Assembly (NCBI GenBank): GCA_018813625.1
Contig: JAHJBA010000007.1
Coordinates: forward strand, 1 to 5,020
Source: Patescibacteria group bacterium
Lineage (GTDB): Bacteria; Patescibacteriota; Minisyncoccia; Phycocordibacterales; UBA9973
DNA length: 5,020 bases
Direction of reading: 5' to 3'
Positions 1-4,876 of the stretch are shown piece after piece. The notes beneath the pieces were generated by a model. It did no database searches. It worked only from the letters and a program-made list of their open reading frames with translations, and was not told the origin of the DNA. A program made the translations under genes and the position numbers. Every line of letters begins with the position of its first letter. Within the stretch, counting starts at the first letter, position 1.

Positions 1-21
1 AACTTAATAATAAATAAAAAA

Positions 22-624
22 TTAACGGCTATAAAACTCAAGCACAGCATCCAAATCAAGAAAGGTTTCCGTGTTCTTCGGTTTATTCAAAATTTTTCCT
101 TCCATTTTCGCGACATCAAAAGAAACCCAAGCTGGGAAATTATACTCTTTTAATTTTTCCCCTAAATTATCAAAAATTTTTTTATTCTTAGACCCTTCGC
201 GAATTTTTATCAAGTCCCCCATTTTTACCTCATAGGAAGGAATCGTGACCTTATGATTATTCACAACAAAATGTCCATGGGAAACCATCTGTCTAGCCGC
301 GCGCCTGCTGTTTCCAAGCCCCATTCTATACACAACATTATCTAAACGAGACTCGAGTTTTTCAAAAAGCTTATCCACCGTACCAACTCCCTTTGCTTGC
401 ACTGCTTTTTTGACATAGTTGGAAAGTTGGCGCTCGCTTATCCCATAAGAAAAACGAACTTTTTGTTTTTCAACAAGCTGAGATCCGTACTCCGAAAGAG
501 CCTTTGGACGTCCACCACGTCCTGAAAATTTTCCTGAAGAAGCTGAAAATTTCGAAGTCTGACATTTATCATAAATTCCTGGGCCCAATCTCCTGCAAAT
601 TTTAAATTTTGGTTTTGATATCAT
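22..624 (-). CDS. rpsD: 30S ribosomal protein uS4
   Basis: Small-subunit protein S4 is a primary 16S rRNA binder that nucleates 30S body assembly and helps form the mRNA entry site. At 200 residues it is near the usual length of about 205. The N-terminal domain carries the family pattern KICRRLGPGIYDKC (8-21), then LSEYGSQLVEKQKVRFSYGISERQ (43-66). The S4 RNA-binding fold follows with RLDNVVYRMG (93-102) and ARQMVSHGHFVVN (110-122), and the protein ends in the typical EFYSR. Cys10 and Cys21 remain, but the other two cysteines of the four-cysteine zinc form of S4 are missing, so zinc binding is doubtful. The ATG at 624 gives the canonical N-terminus. It lies 46 nt after rpsK and has no Shine-Dalgarno sequence. 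It is the last gene of the operon seen here; rpoA and rplQ commonly follow. No terminator is visible in positions 1-21. Confidence 0.97.
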   Translation of the reverse strand: MISKPKFKICRRLGPGIYDKCQTSKFSASSGKFSGRGGRPKALSEYGSQLVEKQKVRFSYGISERQLSNYVKKAVQAKGVGTVDKLFEKLESRLDNVVYRMGLGNSRRAARQMVSHGHFVVNNHKVTIPSYEVKMGDLIKIREGSKNKKIFDNLGEKLKEYNFPAWVSFDVAKMEGKILNKPKNTETFLDLDAVLEFYSR

Positions 625-670
625 TACTTAATGCTTAGTTTTGAATAAAATAATTCGTGGTTGATAATTT

Positions 671-1108
671 TTAAACTCTTCTGGGCTTCTTAGGCTTTGG
701 ACCATTGTGAGGAACCGGCGTTACGTCTTTTATAGATGTAATCTCTATACCATGCGCCATAAATGCTCTGACTGCCGGCTCGCGCCCTGATCCAACACCC
801 CTTATAACGACATCCGAATCTTTCACTCCCAACTGCTCCGCCTTGGTACCAATAAAATCACCTACTTTTGACGCCGCAAATGGAGTACCTTTTTTTGCTC
901 CTCTAAATCCTAAAGATCCCGCACTAGACCAAAACAACGAATTGCCTAACTTGTCCCCAAAGAGAACTTTCGTGTTGTTAAAGGTGGCATCAATATATAA
1001 AGTTCCAGAAGTTATTTTTTTCTTTGATCCCTTTGATGTTGGCACTTTTGCCTCTACGGCAACTTCAACTTCGTTAGTTTGTTCAGTTTTAATTTTTGTT
1101 TTTCCCAT
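671..1108 (-). CDS. rpsK: 30S ribosomal protein uS11
   Basis: S11 sits on the 30S platform and contacts 16S rRNA near the mRNA exit (E-site) region. The family core is clear: GTLYIDATFNNTKVLF (35-50), SAGSLGFRGAKKGTPFAA (62-79), VGSGREPAVRAFMAHG (105-120) and DVTPVPHNG (128-136). At 145 residues it is longer than the usual 129 or so. The extra length is a Lys/Glu/Val-rich N-terminal tail of about 30 residues that looks disordered. The C-terminus reads HNGPKPKKPRRV where many bacteria have HNGCRPPKRRRV. The start ATG lies 12 nt after the rpsM stop codon and is preceded by TTAATCAAA rather than a Shine-Dalgarno sequence, so translation may be coupled to rpsM. An open frame on the opposite strand (843-1235) is only the shadow of this gene and rpsM. 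Confidence 0.97.
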   Translation of the reverse strand: MGKTKIKTEQTNEVEVAVEAKVPTSKGSKKKITSGTLYIDATFNNTKVLFGDKLGNSLFWSSAGSLGFRGAKKGTPFAASKVGDFIGTKAEQLGVKDSDVVIRGVGSGREPAVRAFMAHGIEITSIKDVTPVPHNGPKPKKPRRV

Positions 1109-1120
1109 TTTGATTAATTT

Positions 1121-1501
1121 TTACGTCTTACTTTCTTTTCTTCTTCCCGATGCCATTGTTTTTCTAACATTTCCCCTTATAGTCCTTGAATTTGTTTTTG
1201 TTCTTTGGCCCCTTACCGGCAACCTCTTCACGTGACGAATGCCCCGATATGTTTTGATATCTTTCAGCCTTTTAATGTTTCCAGAAACCTCTCTTTTTAA
1301 ATTTCCTTCTATGGTCATACCTTCTATCACTGCACGAATTTTGTTTTCCTCCGCATCTGTTAATTGTTCAGGTTTTTTGCCACGGTCAACCCCTACTTGA
1401 TCCAAAATTTTACGGGCAGTTGAAACACCTATGCCATAAAAGCATGTTAATCCAATCTCAAGTCTTTTTTCATTTGGTACTGTTATTCCTAATATTCTCA
1501 T
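1121..1501 (-). CDS. rpsM: 30S ribosomal protein uS13
   Basis: S13 lies in the 30S head, contacts the P-site tRNA with its basic C-terminal tail, and forms bridges to the 50S central protuberance. Recognition rests on the N-terminal RILGITVPNEKRLEIGLTCFYGIG (2-25), the helix-two-turn-helix body (about 26-85) and the tail YRGIRHVKRLPVRGQRTKTN (85-104), which closely matches the family's LPVRGQRTKTNARTRKG. Its 126 residues compare with the usual 118-125. The ATG at 1501 begins only 3 nt after the rpmJ stop codon, so the two genes are almost certainly translationally coupled. No ribosome binding sequence of its own is visible. Confidence 0.97.
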   Translation of the reverse strand: MRILGITVPNEKRLEIGLTCFYGIGVSTARKILDQVGVDRGKKPEQLTDAEENKIRAVIEGMTIEGNLKREVSGNIKRLKDIKTYRGIRHVKRLPVRGQRTKTNSRTIRGNVRKTMASGRRKESKT

Positions 1502-1504
1502 AAA

Positions 1505-1615
1505 TTATTGTTTTTGTTTGTGCTTTGGATTTGAACAGATAACCCGCAAGTGCCTCTGACGCCTTACTATTTTACATTTGTCGCAAATTTTTTTCACTGC
1601 TGATTTTATTTTCAT
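1505..1615 (-). CDS. rpmJ: 50S ribosomal protein bL36 (zinc-ribbon form)
   Basis: A 36-residue protein starts at the ATG complementary to 1613-1615: MKIKSAVKKICDKCKIVRRQ, then RHLRVICSNPKHKQKQ. L36 is a late-assembling large-subunit protein near the base of the L7/L12 stalk, held together by one zinc ion. All four ligands of the C+ form are present with canonical spacing: Cys11, Cys14, Cys27 and His32. Length is one residue short of the usual 37 because the final Gly is missing. It lies between infA and rpsM, exactly where the conserved infA-rpmJ-rpsM-rpsK-rpsD order puts it. It is 3 nt from rpsM and 112 nt from infA. No Shine-Dalgarno sequence precedes it; the bases before the ATG are AGAATTTTT. 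Confidence 0.97.
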   Translation of the reverse strand: MKIKSAVKKICDKCKIVRRQRHLRVICSNPKHKQKQ

Positions 1616-1644
1616 AAAAATTCTAAAATTTATTAAAACAAGAC

Positions 1645-1671
1645 AAAAACAAGGGAAAATCCCTTATTTTT
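1645..1671 (-). terminator. terminator/attenuator-like hairpin between infA and rpmJ
   Basis: In the minus-strand transcript, AAAAATAAGGGA can pair with TCCCTTGTTTTT across a 3-nt loop: 12 base pairs including one U.G wobble. The 3' arm runs into a U-rich stretch, as in an intrinsic terminator. On the plus strand the same bases form a similar stem with one C/A mismatch. It sits 30 nt before the rpmJ start. It could end infA-only transcripts, act as a partial attenuator that raises the IF-1 to ribosomal-protein message ratio, or be an RNA-processing site. The core is only 6 bp with three G-C pairs, so complete termination is uncertain. Confidence 0.45.
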
Positions 1672-1704
1672 CAATACTTATCATTCTTAAAAACTGCAAT
1701 TTCT

Positions 1705-1733
1705 ATAATACACTATTGTTAAAAAAATTACAA
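1705..1733 (-). promoter_or_regulatory. possible promoter for rpmJ-rpsM-rpsK-rpsD
   Basis: On the minus strand, TTGTAA (1728-1733), a 17-nt spacer, then TATTAT (1705-1710) match a sigma-70-type promoter at 4/6 and 5/6 positions. The -35 box overlaps the last codons and stop of infA. Transcription would begin near 1698 and carry the hairpin at 1645-1671 in an approximately 83-nt leader before rpmJ. In such AT-rich DNA a chance match is plausible, so this is a moderate call. Confidence 0.35.
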
Positions 1734-1970
1734 CCTTTTTACTATCCTTCCCTTGCCTCCATATGGGTCAAGCACAATTTCAACCTTATCCCCAATCAAA
1801 ACCTTTATTCTGTGCATTCGCATCTTCCCCGAAAGGTAAGCCAAGATCCCCTTACCATCACCGAGTTCCACTCTAAACAAAGTGTTCGGCAAAGCCTCAG
1901 TAACAGAACCTTGCACCGTTATCAACTTTTCCTGCCTGCCGGCAGGCAGGTCTTTTTTCTGGTCATTCAT
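1728..1970 (-). CDS. infA: translation initiation factor IF-1, with an inserted LPAGRQ peptide
   Basis: IF-1 is a single OB-fold protein that binds the 30S A site and works with IF-2 and IF-3 during initiation. Family motifs are clear: VQGSVTEALPNTLFRVEL (19-36), SGKMR (47-51), GDKVEIVLDPY (60-70) and KGRIV (73-77). It has 80 residues against the usual 71-73. The excess lies at the N-terminus, where residues 8-13 (LPAGRQ) are encoded exactly by a perfect 20-bp palindrome (1931-1950). Removing that element leaves a normal-length IF-1. The insertion precedes the first strand of the OB fold, in a tail likely to tolerate it. ATG at 1970 is the only in-frame ATG before the domain, so the insert is translated if this start is used. 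A strong promoter lies just upstream. Confidence 0.96.
   Translation of the reverse strand: MNDQKKDLPAGRQEKLITVQGSVTEALPNTLFRVELGDGKGILAYLSGKMRMHRIKVLIGDKVEIVLDPYGGKGRIVKRL
1931..1950. repeat. 20-bp perfect GC-rich palindrome inside infA
   Basis: CCTGCCTGCCGGCAGGCAGG is its own reverse complement over all 20 bases; the flanking bases (T on both sides) do not extend it. It is 80% G+C in an AT-rich gene. Because it is palindromic and in phase, both strands read LPAGRQ across it. It looks like a member of a dispersed palindromic repeat family that can insert in frame into genes, comparable in kind to the Rickettsia palindromic elements. I recall LPAGRQ peptides recurring in CPR proteins, but only one copy is present in this window. 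Confidence 0.8.
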
Positions 1971-1982
1971 CTTGATTAAACA

Positions 1983-2011
1983 ATTCTAATAAAATTAGAG
2001 ATTAGAGTCAA
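1983..2011 (-). promoter_or_regulatory. strong sigma-70-type promoter of the infA operon
   Basis: On the minus strand, TTGACT (2006-2011), a 17-nt spacer and TAGAAT (1983-1988) match the consensus at 5/6 and 5/6 positions with ideal spacing. The expected start, 6-7 nt past the -10 box, is near 1976. That leaves a leader of only about 6 nt before the infA ATG, too short for a Shine-Dalgarno sequence. It occupies the 50-nt gap after the upstream gene, which itself shows no hairpin terminator. Confidence 0.65.
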
Positions 2012-2020
2012 TAACAAATT

Positions 2021-3310
2021 TTACTGCGGATAATTCACTATTATTTTTATATCTTTACTTTTATCGGGGAAAGAATTTTTCCACGCCGGCTTTATATTCA
2101 TATCGGCAGAAGCTATGTTTGAGTATTGAGATAACACTTCGCTAAATTCTTTCTTATTTTTTCCCAAAAGATCTGAGGCGAGTTTGACTGTATCAATACT
2201 CCAAACAATTTTGGCATTACCAGAAAGACTAAAGTTTATATTTTTTATATCTTTAAAAGAAACAATATCCTTGCTGATAAAAGAAAAATCTAAATCACGA
2301 AGATTTGATATAAAAACATCGCTACCGTCATAATTTGAAACGTTTGCCTCAACAATTTTTTTTGTGAGCTTCTTTTCGTTAAAGAGAAAACCGTAAAGTG
2401 TTCCCTTTACAACCACAGGAACATTAATATCACTTGAAGTAAAATTAAAATCCTTGTTTTCTACTTCAAGAAAAACGGCACCTTCAAACAAAGCAAAGCC
2501 GGTAGGAATTTGTTCGATAATATTTTTCAAAAGCCTTTCCTTGAGAACCACTTCTAGCTCTTTTACAAGGGTGTCTCTTTCGTCGTCAGGCACTTGATGT
2601 AATTTGCCTGTAAGCCCACCTGCTATATTGCCTTTTGATCTGGCGTAAAATTTATCGTATTTAGATGTTCCCTTAAAACCATAAATTTTAAAATCCAGGG
2701 GTTCGCTGTTATATTCTGCACCAGCCTCAGCTCCATAGATACCAACCTCAATGGAGCCCGGTTTATCTTCGCCACCTGCTCCAGGAACAACTACTTTTTC
2801 TTTGGTTTTATATATTTTTCCATTTGAACCTTCTAACCGTGTGTCTATATTAAGTGTTTGGGGGGAAGAACTAAAAGTATTATAAATAATAACGGTACCC
2901 TCTGCTTTTATCGAAACATCCTTCTCTTCTTCAACTTGAACAATCTTACTTTCTTCCCCAGCAATGGACACAAGACTAAAGGATAAATTACCATCATCAG
3001 AGTCCCTGGAAGCTGAAAAGCTATCGCTTAAGTCAAAATCATACGTCTTAGGGGTAACTAAAATCTTTGCCCCAGAAAATAAAAATGAAACTGCAAAGAA
3101 AAGAAAAACGACGGAAATTAAGGCAACAATCCAAAGAGTATATTTAGGACCATCACTATTTTTATCTATGGGTTCTGGATTATAAAACGTAGGATGAGAA
3201 AACAAACGAGATTCAGGACGGTCTATTTTGCTCCTAGGTAAATCTTTTGGCAACTCCTCTTTTATTTCATACTTAACCTTTTTAATATCTTGAAGTATTT
3301 TTTTAGGCAT
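2021..3310 (-). CDS. single-pass membrane protein, baseplate-J-like CPR family (uncharacterised)
   Basis: A 429-residue protein of unknown function. Residues 1-56 form a charged, Pro-rich predicted cytoplasmic tail. Residues 57-79 (TLWIVALISVVFLFFAVSFLF core) form one strong membrane helix, followed directly by AKILVTPKTYDFDL. The rest is a long beta-rich region, probably outside the membrane. Its middle part (about 134-232: AEGTVIIYNTFSSSPQTL, TRLEGSNGKIYKTKEKVVVPG, SIEVGIYGAEAGAEYN, FKIYGFKGTSKYDKFYARS) has the look of proteins annotated as baseplate J-like in CPR genomes. That assignment is by memory of the pattern. A helical segment (242-268) and a C-terminal domain ending KPAWKNSFPDKSKDIKIIVNYP follow. 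There is no cleavable signal peptide and no cysteine. The start lies 9 nt after the stop of the actin-like ATPase gene, so the pair is one transcript. The topology fits a PilN-like partner of that ATPase. Confidence 0.9.
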   Translation of the reverse strand: MPKKILQDIKKVKYEIKEELPKDLPRSKIDRPESRLFSHPTFYNPEPIDKNSDGPKYTLWIVALISVVFLFFAVSFLFSGAKILVTPKTYDFDLSDSFSASRDSDDGNLSFSLVSIAGEESKIVQVEEEKDVSIKAEGTVIIYNTFSSSPQTLNIDTRLEGSNGKIYKTKEKVVVPGAGGEDKPGSIEVGIYGAEAGAEYNSEPLDFKIYGFKGTSKYDKFYARSKGNIAGGLTGKLHQVPDDERDTLVKELEVVLKERLLKNIIEQIPTGFALFEGAVFLEVENKDFNFTSSDINVPVVVKGTLYGFLFNEKKLTKKIVEANVSNYDGSDVFISNLRDLDFSFISKDIVSFKDIKNINFSLSGNAKIVWSIDTVKLASDLLGKNKKEFSEVLSQYSNIASADMNIKPAWKNSFPDKSKDIKIIVNYPQ

Positions 3311-3319
3311 AGTTATATT

Positions 3320-4495
3320 TTAAACAAAAAAGCGATTAATGTAAACAGATTCAATGATAATAAAAGGATCCCGGGTCACATTTTCCCTAAAAAGAACGAT
3401 TCCGTGCAGTTCTTTTGTGTTTAGAGAAATAACGTTGAATTTTGACCTCCCTGAAGAAGACTGTAAGGCCATTGTATTTTTAATCATTTCTGAAAAGAAA
3501 GCGGAAATATCCTGGTCTGATGTCAAAAAAATAGTCGACGGAAAGAATGTATCATCAAATAAAACAGATAAGGATTCTTGAAATTTTTCCAACCATTTAG
3601 ATTTTAGATCATTCATTATTGGCCCAAATTTTTTTTCGATTGATTTTTCCATATGTTTATCTTTATAAAGAGAAACAAGTGTTTTCGCATCATCTAGAGA
3701 ACAATTAAATAAATTAGAGGCTTCCCTTACCAAAAAGTTACGACCCAAGGGAAAAGAAATGGAGTCACGCAAAATATTTTCCGTCACTATGGAGATATCG
3801 GTAATTTCTCCGCCTATATCCATTAACAAAAAATCCTCATGATGCATAAACACATCACGAGAAACCGTGAAGGAAGCTAGTGCGAAAGAGGAAAATTTTA
3901 TATTCCCAAAATAAAAATATTTACCTATCGCGTGTTCAATTTTTTTTAATACATCTTCCGGACTCATGGAAATAAAAATATTCATCTCGAGTTTCTTTAT
4001 TTTTTTATTCAATGGATCAGATTCTGTTTCTCCATCGAGCACAGTTTTAATATTTTTAAGCTCAATTGGTCTGTTTTTTCCATTAGAATGTTCATTATCT
4101 ATTCCATGTTCCCTTTTAAACAAATTTATTTCCTTTTTAATTAGACTATCGGCAAGCTTTTGGGTAAAAATAAAAGGGTTATTTTTTTCTATTTTGATTG
4201 TCCTAGTTTGAGAGGCATACCATGGCGAGGAAAGAACACAAAAAGTTTTTTTAGGCACTCCCAAAGAAGCTTTGCTAATTTTACTGGCAACCATTTCAAG
4301 AGATTTAACAGTTTGAGATAAAAGCCTCTCGGAATTTAGTTCATTTTCTGGAACTATTTTTTCACGAATAGAAAAAATTATTTTTGGAATACCAGATTCC
4401 CGGGCAAAAAATAATGCCCCGCCAACGGAGGAAGACCCCACATCAAAAACCAAAACTAATTCTTCTTTCTTTTTAGGTTTAGAAAAAATCCCCAT
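3320..4495 (-). CDS. actin-like ATPase domain protein, FtsA/PilM type
   Basis: A 391-residue cytoplasmic protein of the actin/Hsp70/FtsA/PilM superfamily. The phosphate-1 loop reads LVFDVGSSSVGGALF (15-29, Asp18 and Gly20) and the phosphate-2 loop LLMDIGGEITDISIV (223-237, Asp226, Gly228, Gly229). The adenosine-region strand is TIFLTSDQDISAF (321-333), where the usual Gly-Gly is replaced by Ser-Asp. KTFCVLSSPWYASQTRTIKI (83-102) resembles the start of the FtsA 1C/PilM subdomain. There is no membrane segment and no obvious C-terminal amphipathic FtsA helix. A Lys/Asn/Glu-rich linker (about 128-165) looks family-specific. It is probably not canonical FtsA, since no ftsZ or ftsQ is nearby and the next gene encodes a single-pass membrane protein, as pilN follows pilM in type IV pilus operons. 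ATG 4495 follows a TATAAT promoter at very short distance. Confidence 0.88.
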   Translation of the reverse strand: MGIFSKPKKKEELVLVFDVGSSSVGGALFFARESGIPKIIFSIREKIVPENELNSERLLSQTVKSLEMVASKISKASLGVPKKTFCVLSSPWYASQTRTIKIEKNNPFIFTQKLADSLIKKEINLFKREHGIDNEHSNGKNRPIELKNIKTVLDGETESDPLNKKIKKLEMNIFISMSPEDVLKKIEHAIGKYFYFGNIKFSSFALASFTVSRDVFMHHEDFLLMDIGGEITDISIVTENILRDSISFPLGRNFLVREASNLFNCSLDDAKTLVSLYKDKHMEKSIEKKFGPIMNDLKSKWLEKFQESLSVLFDDTFFPSTIFLTSDQDISAFFSEMIKNTMALQSSSGRSKFNVISLNTKELHGIVLFRENVTRDPFIIIESVYINRFFV

Positions 4496-4502
4496 ATAGT
4501 TA

Positions 4503-4532
4503 ATTATACAAAATAATAACTAAAAAAGACAA
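4503..4532 (-). promoter_or_regulatory. promoter of the actin-like ATPase/membrane protein operon
   Basis: On the minus strand, TTGTCT (4527-4532), an 18-nt spacer and a perfect TATAAT (4503-4508) lie just before the ATG at 4495. Only 7 nt separate the -10 box from the start codon, so the message should begin at or within 1-2 nt of the AUG, giving a leaderless transcript. The -35 box matches at 4/6 positions. It lies downstream of the strong terminator at 4561-4593, which fits an independent operon start. Confidence 0.6.
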
Positions 4533-4560
4533 TTTTTGCTAAGTCTTCCTAGGAGGATAA

Positions 4561-4593
4561 TAAAACAAAACCGCACTCAATAAATGAATGCGG
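4561..4593 (-). terminator. strong intrinsic terminator of the minus-strand RNA
   Basis: In the minus-strand transcript CCGCATTCA pairs with TGAGTGCGG across the loop TTTAT: 9 continuous pairs including one U.G wobble, four of the first four being G-C. TTTTGTTTTA follows. The wobble would be a C/A mismatch on the plus strand, and the plus side has no U tract, so it is oriented for minus-strand transcription. It ends whatever is transcribed from about 4600-5020 before the promoter at 4503-4532. Given the DGR-like sequence just before it, it could instead, or also, be the hairpin/cruciform that in studied DGRs follows the variable repeat and aids retrohoming. Confidence 0.8.
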
Positions 4594-4604
4594 AAAAGAA
4601 GTGA

Positions 4605-4802
4605 TTTGCGGAAGCGAAAGACGAAACGATTGTCGCCATTCCAATGATTGTCCATCCTCCCATTGTCGTTGTTGAGCCACGACTCCGAATCGTTGCGGTT
4701 CACTTTGAACAAGTTCGGATTGCCATCACGGTCGCTATGTATATAATGCCATCTATACCACCACCCAGCGTGAAGACTTGCGTCGATCTTCTGGGTTGAA
4801 TT
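4605..4802 (-). other. DGR variable-region or template-repeat-like segment, not an intact gene
   Basis: After an in-frame TAA (4803-4805), an open frame without a plausible ATG runs to a TAG at 4539-4541. Its first 66 codons end at 4605. Key parts are GWWYRWHY (13-20), DRDGNPNLFKVNRND (24-38), SWLNNDNGRMDNHWNGDN (41-58) and RFVFRFRK (59-66). Codons 24-59 include ten Asn codons, all AAC or AAT, along with repeated W, G and D and an F-x-F-R end. This composition is what C-type-lectin-fold variable regions and their template repeats show in diversity-generating retroelements, where adenine-specific mutagenesis acts on AAY codons. The unmutated look of so many AAY codons and the absence of an upstream reading frame favour a template repeat or an orphan remnant over a live target gene. 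No reverse transcriptase or accessory gene lies in the window. The assignment is by pattern and not by alignment. Confidence 0.5.
4764..4795 (-). other. RNA hairpin with GCAA tetraloop
   Basis: In the minus-strand RNA, CCCAG (4791-4795) pairs with CTGGG (4764-4768). Inside it, GAC and GTC (4782-4784 and 4775-4777) close a GCAA loop (4778-4781), with AAGA/TCTT as an alternative inner helix. GNRA tetraloops are common docking loops in structured RNAs. The element lies directly before the DGR-like coding-type segment and overlaps its first codons, so base pairing may explain part of the conservation there, if any. Confidence 0.4.
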
Positions 4803-4818
4803 TTATTTTGTATCTAAA

Positions 4819-4876
4819 ATACACCAGCATCATACACCAAGTATCTTCATTTTTTATGAAGTGTCTGCATACACCA
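4819..4876 (-). repeat. three copies of TGGTGTAT around a small hairpin
   Basis: On the minus strand TGGTGTAT occurs at 4869-4876, 4832-4839 and 4819-4826 (ATACACCA on the plus strand). Between the first and second copies lies a 6-bp hairpin, CTTCAT/ATGAAG, with a five-base loop (4845-4861). The first two copies are followed by G, extending the shared word to nine bases. Three occurrences within 58 bp are unlikely to be chance, but I cannot name a function; a protein-binding array or repeated RNA motif are both possible. Confidence 0.4.

Noticed and set aside
1..21. A terminator after rpsD
   Set aside because: The bases are an A/T-only stretch without a G-C stem, and the operon is expected to continue beyond the window edge.
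625..670. Promoter in the 46-nt rpsK-rpsD gap
   Set aside because: No pair of -35 and -10 hexamers with acceptable spacing could be found; read-through from upstream is enough.
843..1235. 130-codon plus-strand open frame with hydrophobic segments
   Set aside because: It is the complement of rpsK and rpsM; the hydrophobic look comes from reading Lys/Glu-rich codons in reverse.
1620..1646. TTGTCT-15-TAGAAT before rpmJ as a promoter
   Set aside because: The spacer is too short and transcription would begin at or inside the start codon; the match at 1705-1733 is better.
1578..1979. 133-codon open frame on the plus strand across rpmJ and infA
   Set aside because: It is antisense to two certain genes and has no family resemblance. 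Its LPAGRQ stretch arises only because the palindrome reads the same on both strands.
2964..4211. Three plus-strand open frames of 73-81 codons (2964-3185, 3354-3581, 3966-4211)
   Set aside because: All lie inside the two long minus-strand genes, have no recognisable domain and no promoter or start context.
4539..4802. The 87-codon minus-strand open frame as a free-standing protein gene
   Set aside because: It has no ATG before the conserved-looking part (the first Met is codon 50), an in-frame stop lies immediately upstream, and the terminator hairpin falls within the frame.
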